Source of the DNA: Bretschneidera sinensis
Lineage: Eukaryota > Streptophyta > Magnoliopsida > Brassicales > Akaniaceae
Assembly (NCBI GenBank): GCA_023935145.1
Contig: CM043698.1
Coordinates: forward strand, 145,705,125 to 145,769,124
Direction of reading: 5' to 3'
Length of the DNA: 64,000 bases
Of this stretch, positions 1 to 10,639 are shown one piece after another. Every line of letters begins with the position of its first letter. Positions within the stretch are counted from its first letter, which is position 1. A model generated the notes under the pieces. That model did not search any database. It was not told the DNA's origin and was given only the letters and a program-made list of their open reading frames with translations. A program made the translations under genes and the position numbers.

Positions 1-73
1 ATTGTCTTTTTCCTTTAACAACCTATATATAGGTTGAAATTGTATTCTAAAAAATAGTGAAAAAAAATCAAGT

Positions 74-1655
74 TTGATTTTGCAAGCTCTTGCACTTCAT
101 TTCTATAAAAAAACCAACAGAGGTGATCATTCACCTGGATCTGTCGTTTACAATGAGATTGTCGACATTCTTGGGAAAATACAGCTTTTTGAGGGATTGA
201 ACCAAGTGCACCATGAAATGTCAAAGAGAATGGGACTTGCCAACGAGGATACTTTTGGTGTTTTGCTTAATAGATATGCGGTTGCTTATAAGGTGGATAA
301 CGCAATTGATGTTTACGAGAAGGGGAAAGAATTTGGAATTGAGGATGATTTGGTTGCATTTCAAGCGTTTTTGATGTGGTTATATAGGTATAAGCATGTG
401 GAAGTTGCTGAAACTTTGTTTTACTCTAAGCAAAATGAGTTTGGGTTCGATATAAATACAAGGAATATTATTCTCAACAGTTGGTGTGTATTAGGAAATG
501 TGCATGAGGCAAAAAGGTTTTGGAAGGGTATTATCGCGTCTAAATGCAAACCGAATATGTTCACCTATGGGACTTTTATAAATGCGCTGACCAAGAAGAG
601 GAAGTTGAGCACAACAATGGAGTTGTTTCGAGCAATGTGGGAGAGGGGATGCAACCCAGATGTGTGTCAAAGGCTGCCAATATTAATGGCAAGTTGGTGG
701 AGACAAAGGCTGCCAATATTAATGCAAGTTAATGGAGACAAATGCTGCCAATATTAATGCAAATTGCCAAAATTAATTGGGGGATGCCTAACTCTCAGGC
801 TTTGTCATAAATTTTCTGCTGTCAAAGGCTCCATAAATACTGCCACCAACTTATTCGTTTTCTTGAAGCCTATAAAATCCTTGGCTCTCATTTGTTCATT
901 ATATGAGTGTAGAGAATTAGAGAGAGCTTGAGAGGAAAGCTTAAAAGAAAATATGTGACTTGTGAGTTGTAAGTGTTGTAAACACTTTATATATTTTCTC
1001 CCTTTAGTAAAAACGATCTGCAGTAGGTCCGGAGACGTAGGCACATTTGGCCGAACTCCGTTATCAAATTTGTGTGTGTGTGTTATTTCTGCTGTTATTT
1101 CGCATTTTCACTAATTTGGTTTATAGGGAAATCTGCGTAATTTCCCCAACAATGTGGTGATCTGTAATTGTGTCATTGACGCGCTTTGTTTCAAGACGAG
1201 GATTCCTGAAGCATTAGAAGTCTTTTGGGGAATGAGTGAGAGAGGTTGTTTTCCGAATGTTGCGACTTACAATTCACTTAAATTCTTGGATGAAATGGAG
1301 CAGAAGAAAGGAAGTTGTTTGCCTAATGATAGAACTTTTAGTTACTTGCTGAAGTCTAAGAAGAATCCTGAGGAGGTTCCAGGGCTTTTGAAGAGGATGG
1401 AGAGGAATGAATGCAAGATTACTAGGGACATGTACAATTCGATCTTGAAGTTGTATGGGATCGTGAAGAAAGAGTAAGATATACATGGAATGAGATGGAG
1501 AAAAGTGGACTGGGACCGACCCACTATCTTATGCCATCATGATTCATTGGCTCTTTGACAATTGAGGATGCTGTTTTTTTTCTGATGAGATGATATCCAA
1601 GGGAATGGTGCCAGACCAAAGGACTGAGATACAGATGAATGCCATGAAAATCTAG
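74..1655 (+). pseudogene. PPR protein pseudogene, interrupted by a solo LTR
   Basis: This is a P-class pentatricopeptide-repeat gene; such proteins bind organellar RNA. Helical 35-residue repeats are visible, with typical motif ends such as CKPNMFTYGTFINAL and GCNPDVVICNCVIDAL (the latter only across the insertion). The open stretch 74-664 is cut at codon GTG by an LTR (665-1151) plus a duplicated ATGTG, and the same frame resumes exactly at 1157. The frame then runs to a stop at 1477. Beyond that, homologous residues continue in other frames (from about 1467, reading VRYTWNEMEKSGLGP) and again near 1585-1655 (SDEMISKGMVPDQRTEIQ). There are therefore at least two frameshifts, and some repeats look deleted around 1280. 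No ATG starts the frame: stops lie upstream at 35-37, so the N-terminus and any transit peptide are missing. The closest family I recall is the At3g15200-type PPR protein. It is probably non-functional, although the LTR insertion itself is phase-neutral only if removed. Confidence 0.82.
665..1151 (+). mobile_element. Solo LTR (487 bp), copia-like, inside the PPR gene
   Basis: The element begins TGTCAAAGGC and ends TTCCCCAACA, so it has TG...CA termini. It is flanked by a perfect 5-bp target duplication, ATGTG, at 660-664 and 1152-1156. No internal retroelement sequence accompanies it, so it is a solo LTR left by recombination between two LTRs. Near its 5' end a unit of about 50 bp carrying GCTGCCAATATTAATG is repeated three times (from about 670, 709 and 745). 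A TATA-like CTATAAAAT near 869 suggests plus orientation. Confidence 0.88.
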
Positions 1656-3832
1656 TTGAAAGAGAGAGAGGAAGAACACGGGAAAAAGGCAGCAACCAAT
1701 AATGAAAAGTCATCAAGATCTAAGCATACGAAAGAAGGAAGATGAGAAATAGGTAATGCTTGCATCCATTTTCAACTTAAAAAATTGAAAAGAAATTTTT
1801 TGAAGCTTGAGCAATGATGTGCTATGACCTATGTTACCTGAACTCGGCTTTGAGTGTCGGAAACGGGTACGTGTGAGTGTCACATTCATCTATTTTAATA
1901 ATTTTTCGTAATTTTTTTTTTTTAATTTGAAGTGTCGAAATGCAATACCCTTATTCAAGTGTCAAGAGTTTGACACGGGTATGATAAAATAAAGCTAAGA
2001 GTCCATGTAATATAGGCTATGACAATAGAAAGTTCTTTCGGTGCCAAACAGAAGCACTTTTTAGATGTTAATCATGTTATGAGTTGATATATACCTGTTT
2101 GCAGTTTGCACTGATTGGAATGGTTAAAACAGAATTTTATTACCAATTCCAAGTGGTATAAGGCATCATCTTTAAGGATTTGTCTGTTTGTCACATGTGA
2201 ATTGCCATCTCTTTTTGTTTTTTCCCCCTTCCTTTGAATGCGGAAATTCTTGTTTGATACTGGGAGCAATTTAGTGAGGTTGTAGTAAAGAGAAAAATCC
2301 TATGAAAATTTGATGTACCCTTGAGCTTATTCCATTAGAACTCTCCCTACACGCACAGGAATTCTTGTGGAAGAAATATGCAACAGTTATATCAAGTTCA
2401 CAGGATTTTAGGTTCTTGAGTTCCATTACAAGTCAAAATGCCAGCATGAGACTGTCTAAAACCATTCTGGATCCACTGTCAAGCATTCATTTGATCAAAA
2501 TACCCAGAAAAAAAGGCCATATCAATTAGCTCCATAGACCCTGGTAAGAGAAGCAATTGGACAAGGAGATAGGCTTCTAAAATGTAGCAGCTTCATTTGA
2601 ATGTTCATGTTGACATGACTATATGTATCTGTATAGACTGTATTCTTACCTTCATCTTTTATGCTTGATTTTATTTTGGATGTTACATGTTTACTTCAAT
2701 TGGAATTCATCATATCAAGCATTGCAGCAAGGTTGTTATACAGTAATATATTTTAGACTATAAGACCCGGTAATTTTCTTTTACCCCCCATATTTCATTG
2801 GAAAATCGGTATTGGGTGTCTTAATTTGGGCAGAGTTCATCAACAAAGATGGAGCTCATGTTATTTTTGGATCTAATTAAGGAAAAAGATCATGAAGCTT
2901 GGTATCTCCAAAAGGTTGTGTAGATTATGAGTCTGATCTAAATGTTGGCTAGACATTTTAAAAAACAAAACACAAGAGAATACTCCTAAATTTACACCTT
3001 CCCTTTTGGAAATAAAAACAGAGAACACAAACTGGAAGACAATTTTCATTTTTGGTAACCAAAGACATGGTAGAATACCTTTCACACCAACAACTTCATA
3101 TATTCAAGAGAGCAATTTGCTTAGACTGATAAAAAAGAAAGAGAGAACAATTTAGTTAGGCAGCCTATGCTTCTAAGAGGAGATATTCCCTACAAAACAC
3201 CGAGCCTAAAAAAACCTAATAACATTGTCATTCCAGATTAATGATTTCAATAACCATATGTTATTTAAATATCACTCCTAATGATTGCTTCCTCGCTAAA
3301 ATCTTTTCATGTGCCCTTTACAGTGTGTTTGGGACGGAGGGATCGGAAAGGGGAGGAGATTGGGTATTATATAAACCGTGTTTGTGGTTTTTCACAAGGA
3401 GGGAGTTCAAACCCCAAATTTTCATACCCTCAATTTGAGGGGTATTGCAGAGGAAGGGGTTGAAACTTATGAAGTTATCCTTTCCCTTCCCATTCCTCGT
3501 CTAACCTAACAAGGAGAAGATACTTTACTCTCCCTTACCCCCCGATTCTTTTTCTCAACATCCAAACAAGGGAAGGTTTGACCAGCTTACCTTCCCCTCC
3601 AAAATCCCAAACACTTAAGTTAGGGTTTTTGATCATTATATGCACGCTAAAAATTACTTTCTGCTACTGTCCTATGTGCTCTTCTTGGCACAAGAAAAAA
3701 AATACCACAAATGAACATAATATTAATAAAAAAGGCCAAAAAATGTATTACAGTAATAAAAGCCTAAGAAACACACTCATCTATAAAAAAAAAAAATATC
3801 AATTTCCAAAATAAAGTTGGTATTTTTCTCAA
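1656..3832. other. Intergenic, no gene seen
   Basis: This is AT-rich sequence between the PPR remnant and the S20 locus. Short open frames here show no recognisable domain. Around 1850-1985 are a few diverged copies of a GTGTC(G)GAAACGGGTA-like phrase. A MITE-like segment near 3320-3585 is listed separately. Nothing else is supported. Confidence 0.6.
3318..3585. mobile_element. Possible MITE-like element
   Basis: A purine-rich half starting GTGTTTGGGACGGAGGG is followed by a pyrimidine-rich half ending near ATCCAAACAAGGGAAGG. The ends are therefore roughly inverted repeats (GTGTTTGG against CCAAACA). This arrangement is common in small non-autonomous DNA transposons of plants. I could not define a target duplication, and the boundaries are approximate. 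Confidence 0.35.
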
Positions 3833-4598
3833 TGCAGAGCTGGGATCATATCTTCTGGCCATGCAAACAACAGAATGATGAACTGGTCTTTGAACAATGC
3901 TCATTGACAAACACCCTAAAATTGACAAACACCCAATCTATCAACTTAAAAGTCTTAAAAATTTGCATTCCATTTGATCAGTAAGAAAAGGCAGGGGAAG
4001 AAAAGAAAAGAAAAACATTATAATCTAAGAACCTTCATCCCACATTATGAAAAAAGTGAAAATCCCAGAACAAAAACTTACTGCAAAACAAGCCTAGTGA
4101 CACAGTGACACACCCACATTACTTCGACTTATATTAGTTGAGATGGAAAATTCCATTTTCTTGAAAATCAACAACATTTCAACTCAAAAGACCCATTTTT
4201 CTTCTTTCTGTCAGTAATAGAAGATCCAAACTTTTTTAGTCTTCTATAGACATGTCTGTCTTTTCTTGAGAATAAACATTTCAAAACGAAAGATCAAAAC
4301 TTTTTTTGCTAAAATCGCGTCTTTGTGACATTTTCAGTCTTCTCACCAAAGGGTCTTCTTTCTTAAACAAAGACTAAAGAAAAAAAAAGATCCAATAGTA
4401 TGATCAAGATTGAGAGAGATAGAGAGAAGGTGGGCAATGTGCGTATAAGAGTAAGAAGAAATTGCAGGAGAGATTAGTGGAGAAACTGAGAGACCTGAAA
4501 GTGGAGAACTTTGGCTGAGAAGGACATGGATTATGGAGGTAGAGATTTCTTATTTTGCAAGGCAGACCCAGAAAAGATGAAGGGCAGTGATTAGCCAT
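3833..4598 (-). pseudogene. Decayed duplicate of the 5' part of the plastid S20 gene
   Basis: Read on the minus strand, 4598 down to about 4460 begins with ATG and encodes a Ser-rich transit-peptide-like stretch. It ends FRSLSFSTNLSCNFF, very close to FSSLSFSTNLSHNVF in exon 1 of the intact S20 gene. A second block, about 3925 down to 3833, resembles the start of S20 exon 2: LSMSIVQRPVHHSVVC against LSMSTVQRPIRHSIVC. It then diverges into unrelated residues before the conserved lysine/arginine-rich ribosomal core. The exon-1 splice donor of the true gene (AGTG/GTAATT) is not preserved. The true intron 1 is 567 bp and the homologous gap here is of similar order. I read this as a local duplication that lost the ribosomal body. 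A diverged gene making another plastid protein is possible but less likely. Confidence 0.6.
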
Positions 4599-5308
4599 TT
4601 CTGCGTGTGTGTCGCGAGAAATGTAGAAATCCACTACTAGTATCTGAAGCTCAAATGTTGCACTGTGGAATCTAGGATTTTAGTTTCAGATTACCTTTGG
4701 ATCAACCCAGAATCTAGCACACTGCAATAAGAAAATATAATGGAATGGAATGTCCCTAAAAAGACTAGGAAAAGTGAGTGTCTACTTTTTTCTATAAAAA
4801 AATTAAATTTGTCGTAGTCAAATAAAAAAGAAATTGCCAGAAATAAGCTCTTGCTTAATTAGAGGGCTGCAAGATGTGTGAATATCAAATTCTTTTTACA
4901 AAAAGAAGAAATTAACTTGAAAAAATTATGTATCAAAATAAAGTAATTAACCAATTCCGAATCCAAAATTGCAATCCACCTTAAATTATTTGGTTCCCAT
5001 TATTTGGTGAGAACACTTCATTCCAGTGAGAACAGCAAAGGGTATCACTGGGTAAAGATTGCAAATTTTCTTTGTTGTCATTCAATCAACAGGGTGCTAC
5101 TAAAAACAATGGACACATAGCAAATGCATCAATTTTATAACAAAGAACTAAGTGACAGAGTCATACACAGAAGCTAAGGAGGAACGGCTGTTAAATAAAT
5201 TATGCACCAAAGAGAAATACAATATACAAAACAAAAATGGAACAGTCACATCCTCAGCATAATCAAACATCAGAATTAAGACTTCCCCATACACTCCTTC
5301 CCCTTTGT

Positions 5309-8300
5309 TTAGACGGTCACCACAGTGTCAGGGGTGTACCATTTATGGTGGATCTCCACAGCCTTCTTCCTCCTTGCAAGACGAGACTTTCTGCGTGCTC
5401 CAGTGTTTCTGTGCAATGTCCCCACCTTTACCGCTTTGTCAATCACCGAATATGCCTCTGCAATTAGTTTTTCAATTGGAAGGATCTCTTCAGCTTCTGC
5501 ATCAGGTTTCTTCCTGAGCCCATCCAGCGCTTCCAAAACCTGGAAATGTAGAACAAGATTCACAAAGACCAACAAATTGAATTTCAATCCATGTGTTAAG
5601 GCTGTTAGCTAACAGCCATAAATATGGCACTGCATAGCACAGGTGTGTATCAATTCAGTCATTAGCACGCATGTGAGTGCGCAAACACACACACAGGGAC
5701 AAAGACAGAGATATCTGAAAATCCATGAATTAAGAATCAACCAAGCACCATAGAAGTGTTAAAGGAAAGTTGTATATCAGTAAAAGAGCACCTAAATCTG
5801 TGCCTAAGAGCTCCAAAAATGAAATAGAGGAAAAATAACCAAACACGCATGACTGTTAACTGCATAAAAGCTCAAAATTCAGCATTTTGAACCCCACATA
5901 TTCAATTCCATTATAAAAGTGTTTCTAGAATATTCTATGCAATAATATCTCCAGTACACTATTCCTCACTTATTAAGAAGGACAACCACATGACAAAACA
6001 ATTTAAAAAACCCAATAGATCAATATTCATTCTCTACTCTGAAGCTAAATCCCAATACTTGATGCTCAAAAGGTGCATCTTTTTTACAGTTACATTGCCC
6101 TCCTGAGATTTATATAAATAAAAAAGGCTTCCTTTTCTACGAATGATTTATATAAATAAACAACTACTTAAAATTTGTGCCTTTGTTTCATCTTATTGGG
6201 AAACAAGGCCAGTCAAGGGATAAGACAGTGAAACGAGCTCAACAAGCAAAACCCCATCCACAATTATGATCCGGTCCAAGTTCACCTCGATTGCAAAGGA
6301 AGTTAACACTGTCTGGTATGATTGCAAAGTACAAAAATAGCTATATTTGCATAAGCACTCTGAGCATTTTACCAATAATTCCAGTTTAAACTACAATTAA
6401 CAACTCTTCTCTTAACTTACAAGACGCATTTGCTAAGCTAACGGGTAACCTTTGGGGTAACTTGAGGATACATTAAACCTTAAGGACCGGTACAATTCCT
6501 CATGTGCTAATTTTGAATTGTATTCAGAATCTTTTGTTTCAGATACACCCCAATACATTCTGTATATGAAGGCAAAATCATGATGTCAAACGTCTATCTA
6601 ATGATCTATCTGCCCTGGCATAAGAACAACTGTGATGTAGACTACCCTTGTCTGCCATTTGGTTGATGCAGGGTGTCAAATATGGTTACTCCTCATCATC
6701 TTGAACTACACTTGCTAACATGTCCATAGAAGCGTGTGTTCAAGAATATTACCAAATTGAAAACATAATATTTTGTTCCCTGGTTTTAGAGTAATATTGT
6801 AGTGATAAGTTCCCAACATGCCAATCATTAACAGAATAAGTGTGAAGCTTAAGAGTATACATAAGAGTTAAAACTTTTTGAAGCTAGGTAAATATCCTTT
6901 ACCAATATCTATACTAGTTCTTTCCAAAAAATTAAATTGACCAGTAGAATAAAAAAAAATGTTGTTTTACGCCCCCCCTTCCTGATCATAAGTTCATAAC
7001 CCAACATTTTCTTAATGGAACAGTAACTTAACGATAACTTAGAATAGCTAGTACCAAAATTTCTCTCTGAACTTCAAAATTTGCCAAAACGAACCTAGAA
7101 GTGTTGAGTTGAAATTCGTCTTAAGGGACACACAAGCATGGCGCTGCATACAATACTAGCAAATAGTCTGAAAGGCCTTTATGTGCAACTTCATAGTCCT
7201 AATGCAACATCGATAGGATGAAGTAAGATTCTCCCAAAAAGCAATTGTCTATAATAGATCAAATAGTTCTCGAAGCTAAATCCCCAGATAAATTTCTTTC
7301 TAAGCACAAAATTAATCTTATACCAGCAAACAACAGATCCTCCTACTGAATAGAAGCCAAAATACCACATGATTTCATCCTCAAAACATTAACATGAGCA
7401 TCTTATAAACAAAAATCAGTAAAAACATAATGAAAAGGTAAAGTAGACCCCAATTTTTTCCAATCATCAATTTGCAACAATGTGTACCTTCCTCATTCGG
7501 GTTTTGACTTCAGATTTGTGGGCTTTGTTATAAATGCGCCTTTTTTCGGCTTGTCGAGCTCTCTTTGCAGCTGAATCAGCCTTCTTCGTAGGAGCCACCT
7601 CGCAAACTATAGAGTGACGAATTGGCCTTTGAACTGTACTCATTGACAAGCTCCCTGAAAATCACAAAAGCACCCAGAATTCAAAATCATCTAAATTCCA
7701 CATTTGGTCCCCAAGAAAATATAGGAACAGAGAAGAAATCTAGACTATAAATTTGACTTCTTCATTATTGAACACCACGAAATTGACCCCAGAACTAAGT
7801 ACCGTATGAATTTGCAACAAGCTTCGTTTGGTTGCTCAGAAGATGCAGGAAAAAGAAAAAACAGTGGGATTAGAATCTCAAAATCCTCGACTTTTTAAGA
7901 GTCTAAGAGAACGAAAACCAAAAGGAGGAAAAAAGAGAGAGAGCGAAAACCCAATGAATTTCATATGCGCTTTAAGTAAACAATTTATCGTCTAGACTAA
8001 GCCAGGATTTCAAAATTCCAAAAAAACCCCAAAATTGAAACATTAGATTAATAATTTCCATCCCTATTTTCTCGCTAACCGAACAGAGTCTTCATCAATA
8101 AAGTCAGAAAGAACGAAGCAACAAAAAAAAAAAAAACAAGAAGGGTTCATGTATTGCACTGAGACCGAAATAAGTGAAAGCATAAAAGAGGAGACTGCGT
8201 GTTTACAAAGTGAGAAATTACCACTGGAGAATACATTGTGAGAGAGATTCGTGGAGAAACTGAGAGAGCTAAAAGTAGTGAAATTCTGCCGAGTAGAAGT

Positions 8301-8384
8301 AGGAGAAGAGCCCTTGAGTGAAAGGTTTTTGAGCTTAGAATTAATGGCCAAGCATGAAGATAGGCACTGCACTGCACTTGCCAT
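5309..8384 (-). CDS. RPS20: Plastid 30S ribosomal protein S20 (bS20c), three exons
   Basis: The gene encodes the bacterial-type small-subunit protein that binds 16S rRNA in the chloroplast ribosome. Three exons join in frame: 8384-8222, 7654-7488 and 5539-5309 (561 nt, 186 residues). The exon 1 donor is AGTG/GTAATT and the exon 2 acceptor is TTTTCAG/GGAG. The exon 2 donor is AAG/GTACAC and the exon 3 acceptor is TTCCAG/GTTTTGG. Residues 1 to about 75 are Ser/Thr-rich and low in acidic residues, as in a stromal transit peptide. The S20 core starts about residue 80 with KKADSAAKRARQAEKRR and continues through KSEVKTRMRKV. The exon 3 part, GTLHRNTGARRKSRLARR, is the typical C-terminal helix. The start chosen is the first ATG, giving a full transit peptide. 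It lies convergent with the PPR remnant and upstream of a partial duplicate of itself. No disabling change is visible. Confidence 0.93.
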
Positions 8385-10639
8385 TTATTTTTTCTCTCTT
8401 ATAACTCTTTTATCTATAAAATTTTGAGCTTTTCAGCGAGGAGCTACTTCTTCTGTGCTCTGTTATCCTAGAAAAAGAGATGGTGAAATGGATAGAATTC
8501 CTCTTTTGTCCTTTGACAGTGAGTTTGTTTGGATAGAGAAATATCAGGAACGACGTCGCTTTTGTTCCTCGTGAGCATAATTTTAAGACAAATTGTCTTG
8601 CTTTATTTTGGATGTGTTTAACTATTCCAAATTAGCTACTTTTTATTTTTTTATTTTTAAGATTATGATTTTTTTTAAATTATCAAAATAATTGAATTTT
8701 ACATGTAAATTTATCTTAAATTTTTATTATAAATAATTTTAAAATTTAAATATAAAAAATACTTTGTGGTTATTCTCATTGTCTACTCTCATTTTTTGAC
8801 AAAAAATACCTAAGATTTATATTTGTTAGTAAATGGGTTAACCCTGTTAAAATATAAAAGGAAAATAATATTATACCCTTAAAAAAATACTTCAATTTTT
8901 TTTTTTGCAAAACATATGGTGCTGTATTTATTTTAGCAACATTAGCTTAATTATAGGCACCGTTTCAGACTCCAGTAGTGGTCACAGTGGTGCTAAAGGT
9001 TCACTTGCATTGAAAGGCTTGTGCAATGGAAATAAAGAAACATTTCGATTCATGAAATTCTCTATTTTTTTTTTAATTTTTATTTTTTTATAAATGGTTT
9101 TGATTCATGAAATTATAGTTGTCAAGTATGAGTTTTTATTGTGATTCAACAACTTTGCACTTTATTTCACTGTAATTTACAACTCAAAAGAAAAAAAAAT
9201 GAGAAAATTTGTGTCTTTTACCTTTTAAATCTCTTAAAGAGTATTCTCTCACAAATCTTTTAAAATCAATCAATTCTTTTAACAAAATGATATATTTGTA
9301 TAAGTCTAATTTTAATTATTCATGCAGTTCAATCATTTAACCACAAATTGGACTGCCGATGCATAAATCCAGTACATTGATCGGGTTGATGTCCGATCCG
9401 GATTTGATAACTATATCATGAAAATATTTCTTTTTATTTTTGCTCTACGTACATGACCTTAAATAGGGGAGAAACTTCAATAGGTTAACACTGATGGCTC
9501 AATCAACAGTGTTAGGGTGGAGGTTCTGGTGGAATTCTTAGGGATGCTTCCGGTGGTGCAATTGTTGCTTACGACATTGCAGAGAAGCTTCGTAGTATTG
9601 TGTATCATGAGCTAAAAGCAATACAGTCAAAAGATGAGAATTGCTATTGAGAGGGATTTCTTAAAAGCTCAAGTAGCTCGTGACTATTTGGTAGCCATTG
9701 AAATGGTAAAAGGGTATTATAAGGTAAATTGGCGGAACAAGCAAGGAATTACTTCAGCAAATTAGAAGATTAGATAATTCTTTTGATTCTTGTGGATTTT
9801 TTTCCATGTGTAGAAGGAAACAAACTCTGTAGCAGATTTCTTTGCTTCCTTTTGTAATAATGAGGATCCAGTTATTTTGCATCCTCAGGAGGTCCCAAAA
9901 TTGATTGAAAGGGATGTAATTGTTCCTATCTATTTTAGATAGTCTTCTTCAATAATATCCACCAGTTTCATAGAGTTTTTCAAATGATTTTGTTTCCAAA
10001 AACAAAAACTAAGTTAAACACTCTAAAATAAACGATTTCAAAAAAAAAATCACAAAAATGAAAACAAATTTTTAAAAATAAATTCTTTATTAAAACCTAG
10101 ACAACTGTTTATCAAAATTTGTTTCAAAAACCATTTTGACAGTCAAAAACTAATTTTTATGTTGCAACAACTTTTTTTTTTAATCAAAATATTTTTGGAA
10201 ACCATTTTGACAGCTAAAAAGATGAAAAAGACTAAATGGTTCAATCTTATCGCTTATAATTAGAAAAATCTATTAATTTCACTCTCTTCGAGTCTTGGGA
10301 GTCTGCCTACCCTTCTTGGGTTTGTTGTCTTCTCCCATGCAACCAAGTAAGTGCTCCAGTGTTACATGGGTTTGTTGAAAACTTCTCGGGTCTGTTTAAC
10401 AAGAAAGAAAAATAAAACCCAAGAGCTCGTTTCGGGAAATGTTTCACTTACTGTATTTAACAAGTTACCTTCAAGAGCTTCTACAGTCTTATGTGAAGTA
10501 CAAACAAAACCCATAATTGTAAATTAGGTCAACAGTTACATAGTCTTCTAGTTCTATGTTCAACTATGAAGCGAAGATGCCAACAGACACCGCATGATAT
10601 TTTACACAAACTGCCAGGCAATAAAGCTTCATGTTGCGT
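8385..10639. other. Intergenic between S20 and the PSMD5-like gene
   Basis: This is AT-rich sequence containing the S20 promoter side (just above 8384) and the 3' flank of the PSMD5-like gene. Apart from the RNase H fossil at 9484-9945, I see no gene. The segment 10020-10210 has several diverged repeats of the phrase CAAAAA..CCATTTTGACAG, with no recognised class. Confidence 0.55.
9484..9945 (+). pseudogene. RNase H-like (RVT_3) fragment of a plant LINE
   Basis: In two frames the sequence reads VNTDGSIN, then VGGSGGILRDASGGAIVAYD, which are the first conserved blocks of the plant retroelement-type RNase H domain (NTDG and GGILRD). After degraded sequence, 9805-9940 reads RRKQTVADFFASF and DVIVPIYFR, matching the usual REaNxvADxLA C-terminal block. 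Multiple frameshifts and stops separate the blocks, so it is a fossil. No TSD or boundary could be assigned. Confidence 0.55.

Noticed and set aside
5237..5612. Several plus-strand frames over S20 exon 3
   Set aside because: They are shadows of the well-supported S20 exon on the minus strand.
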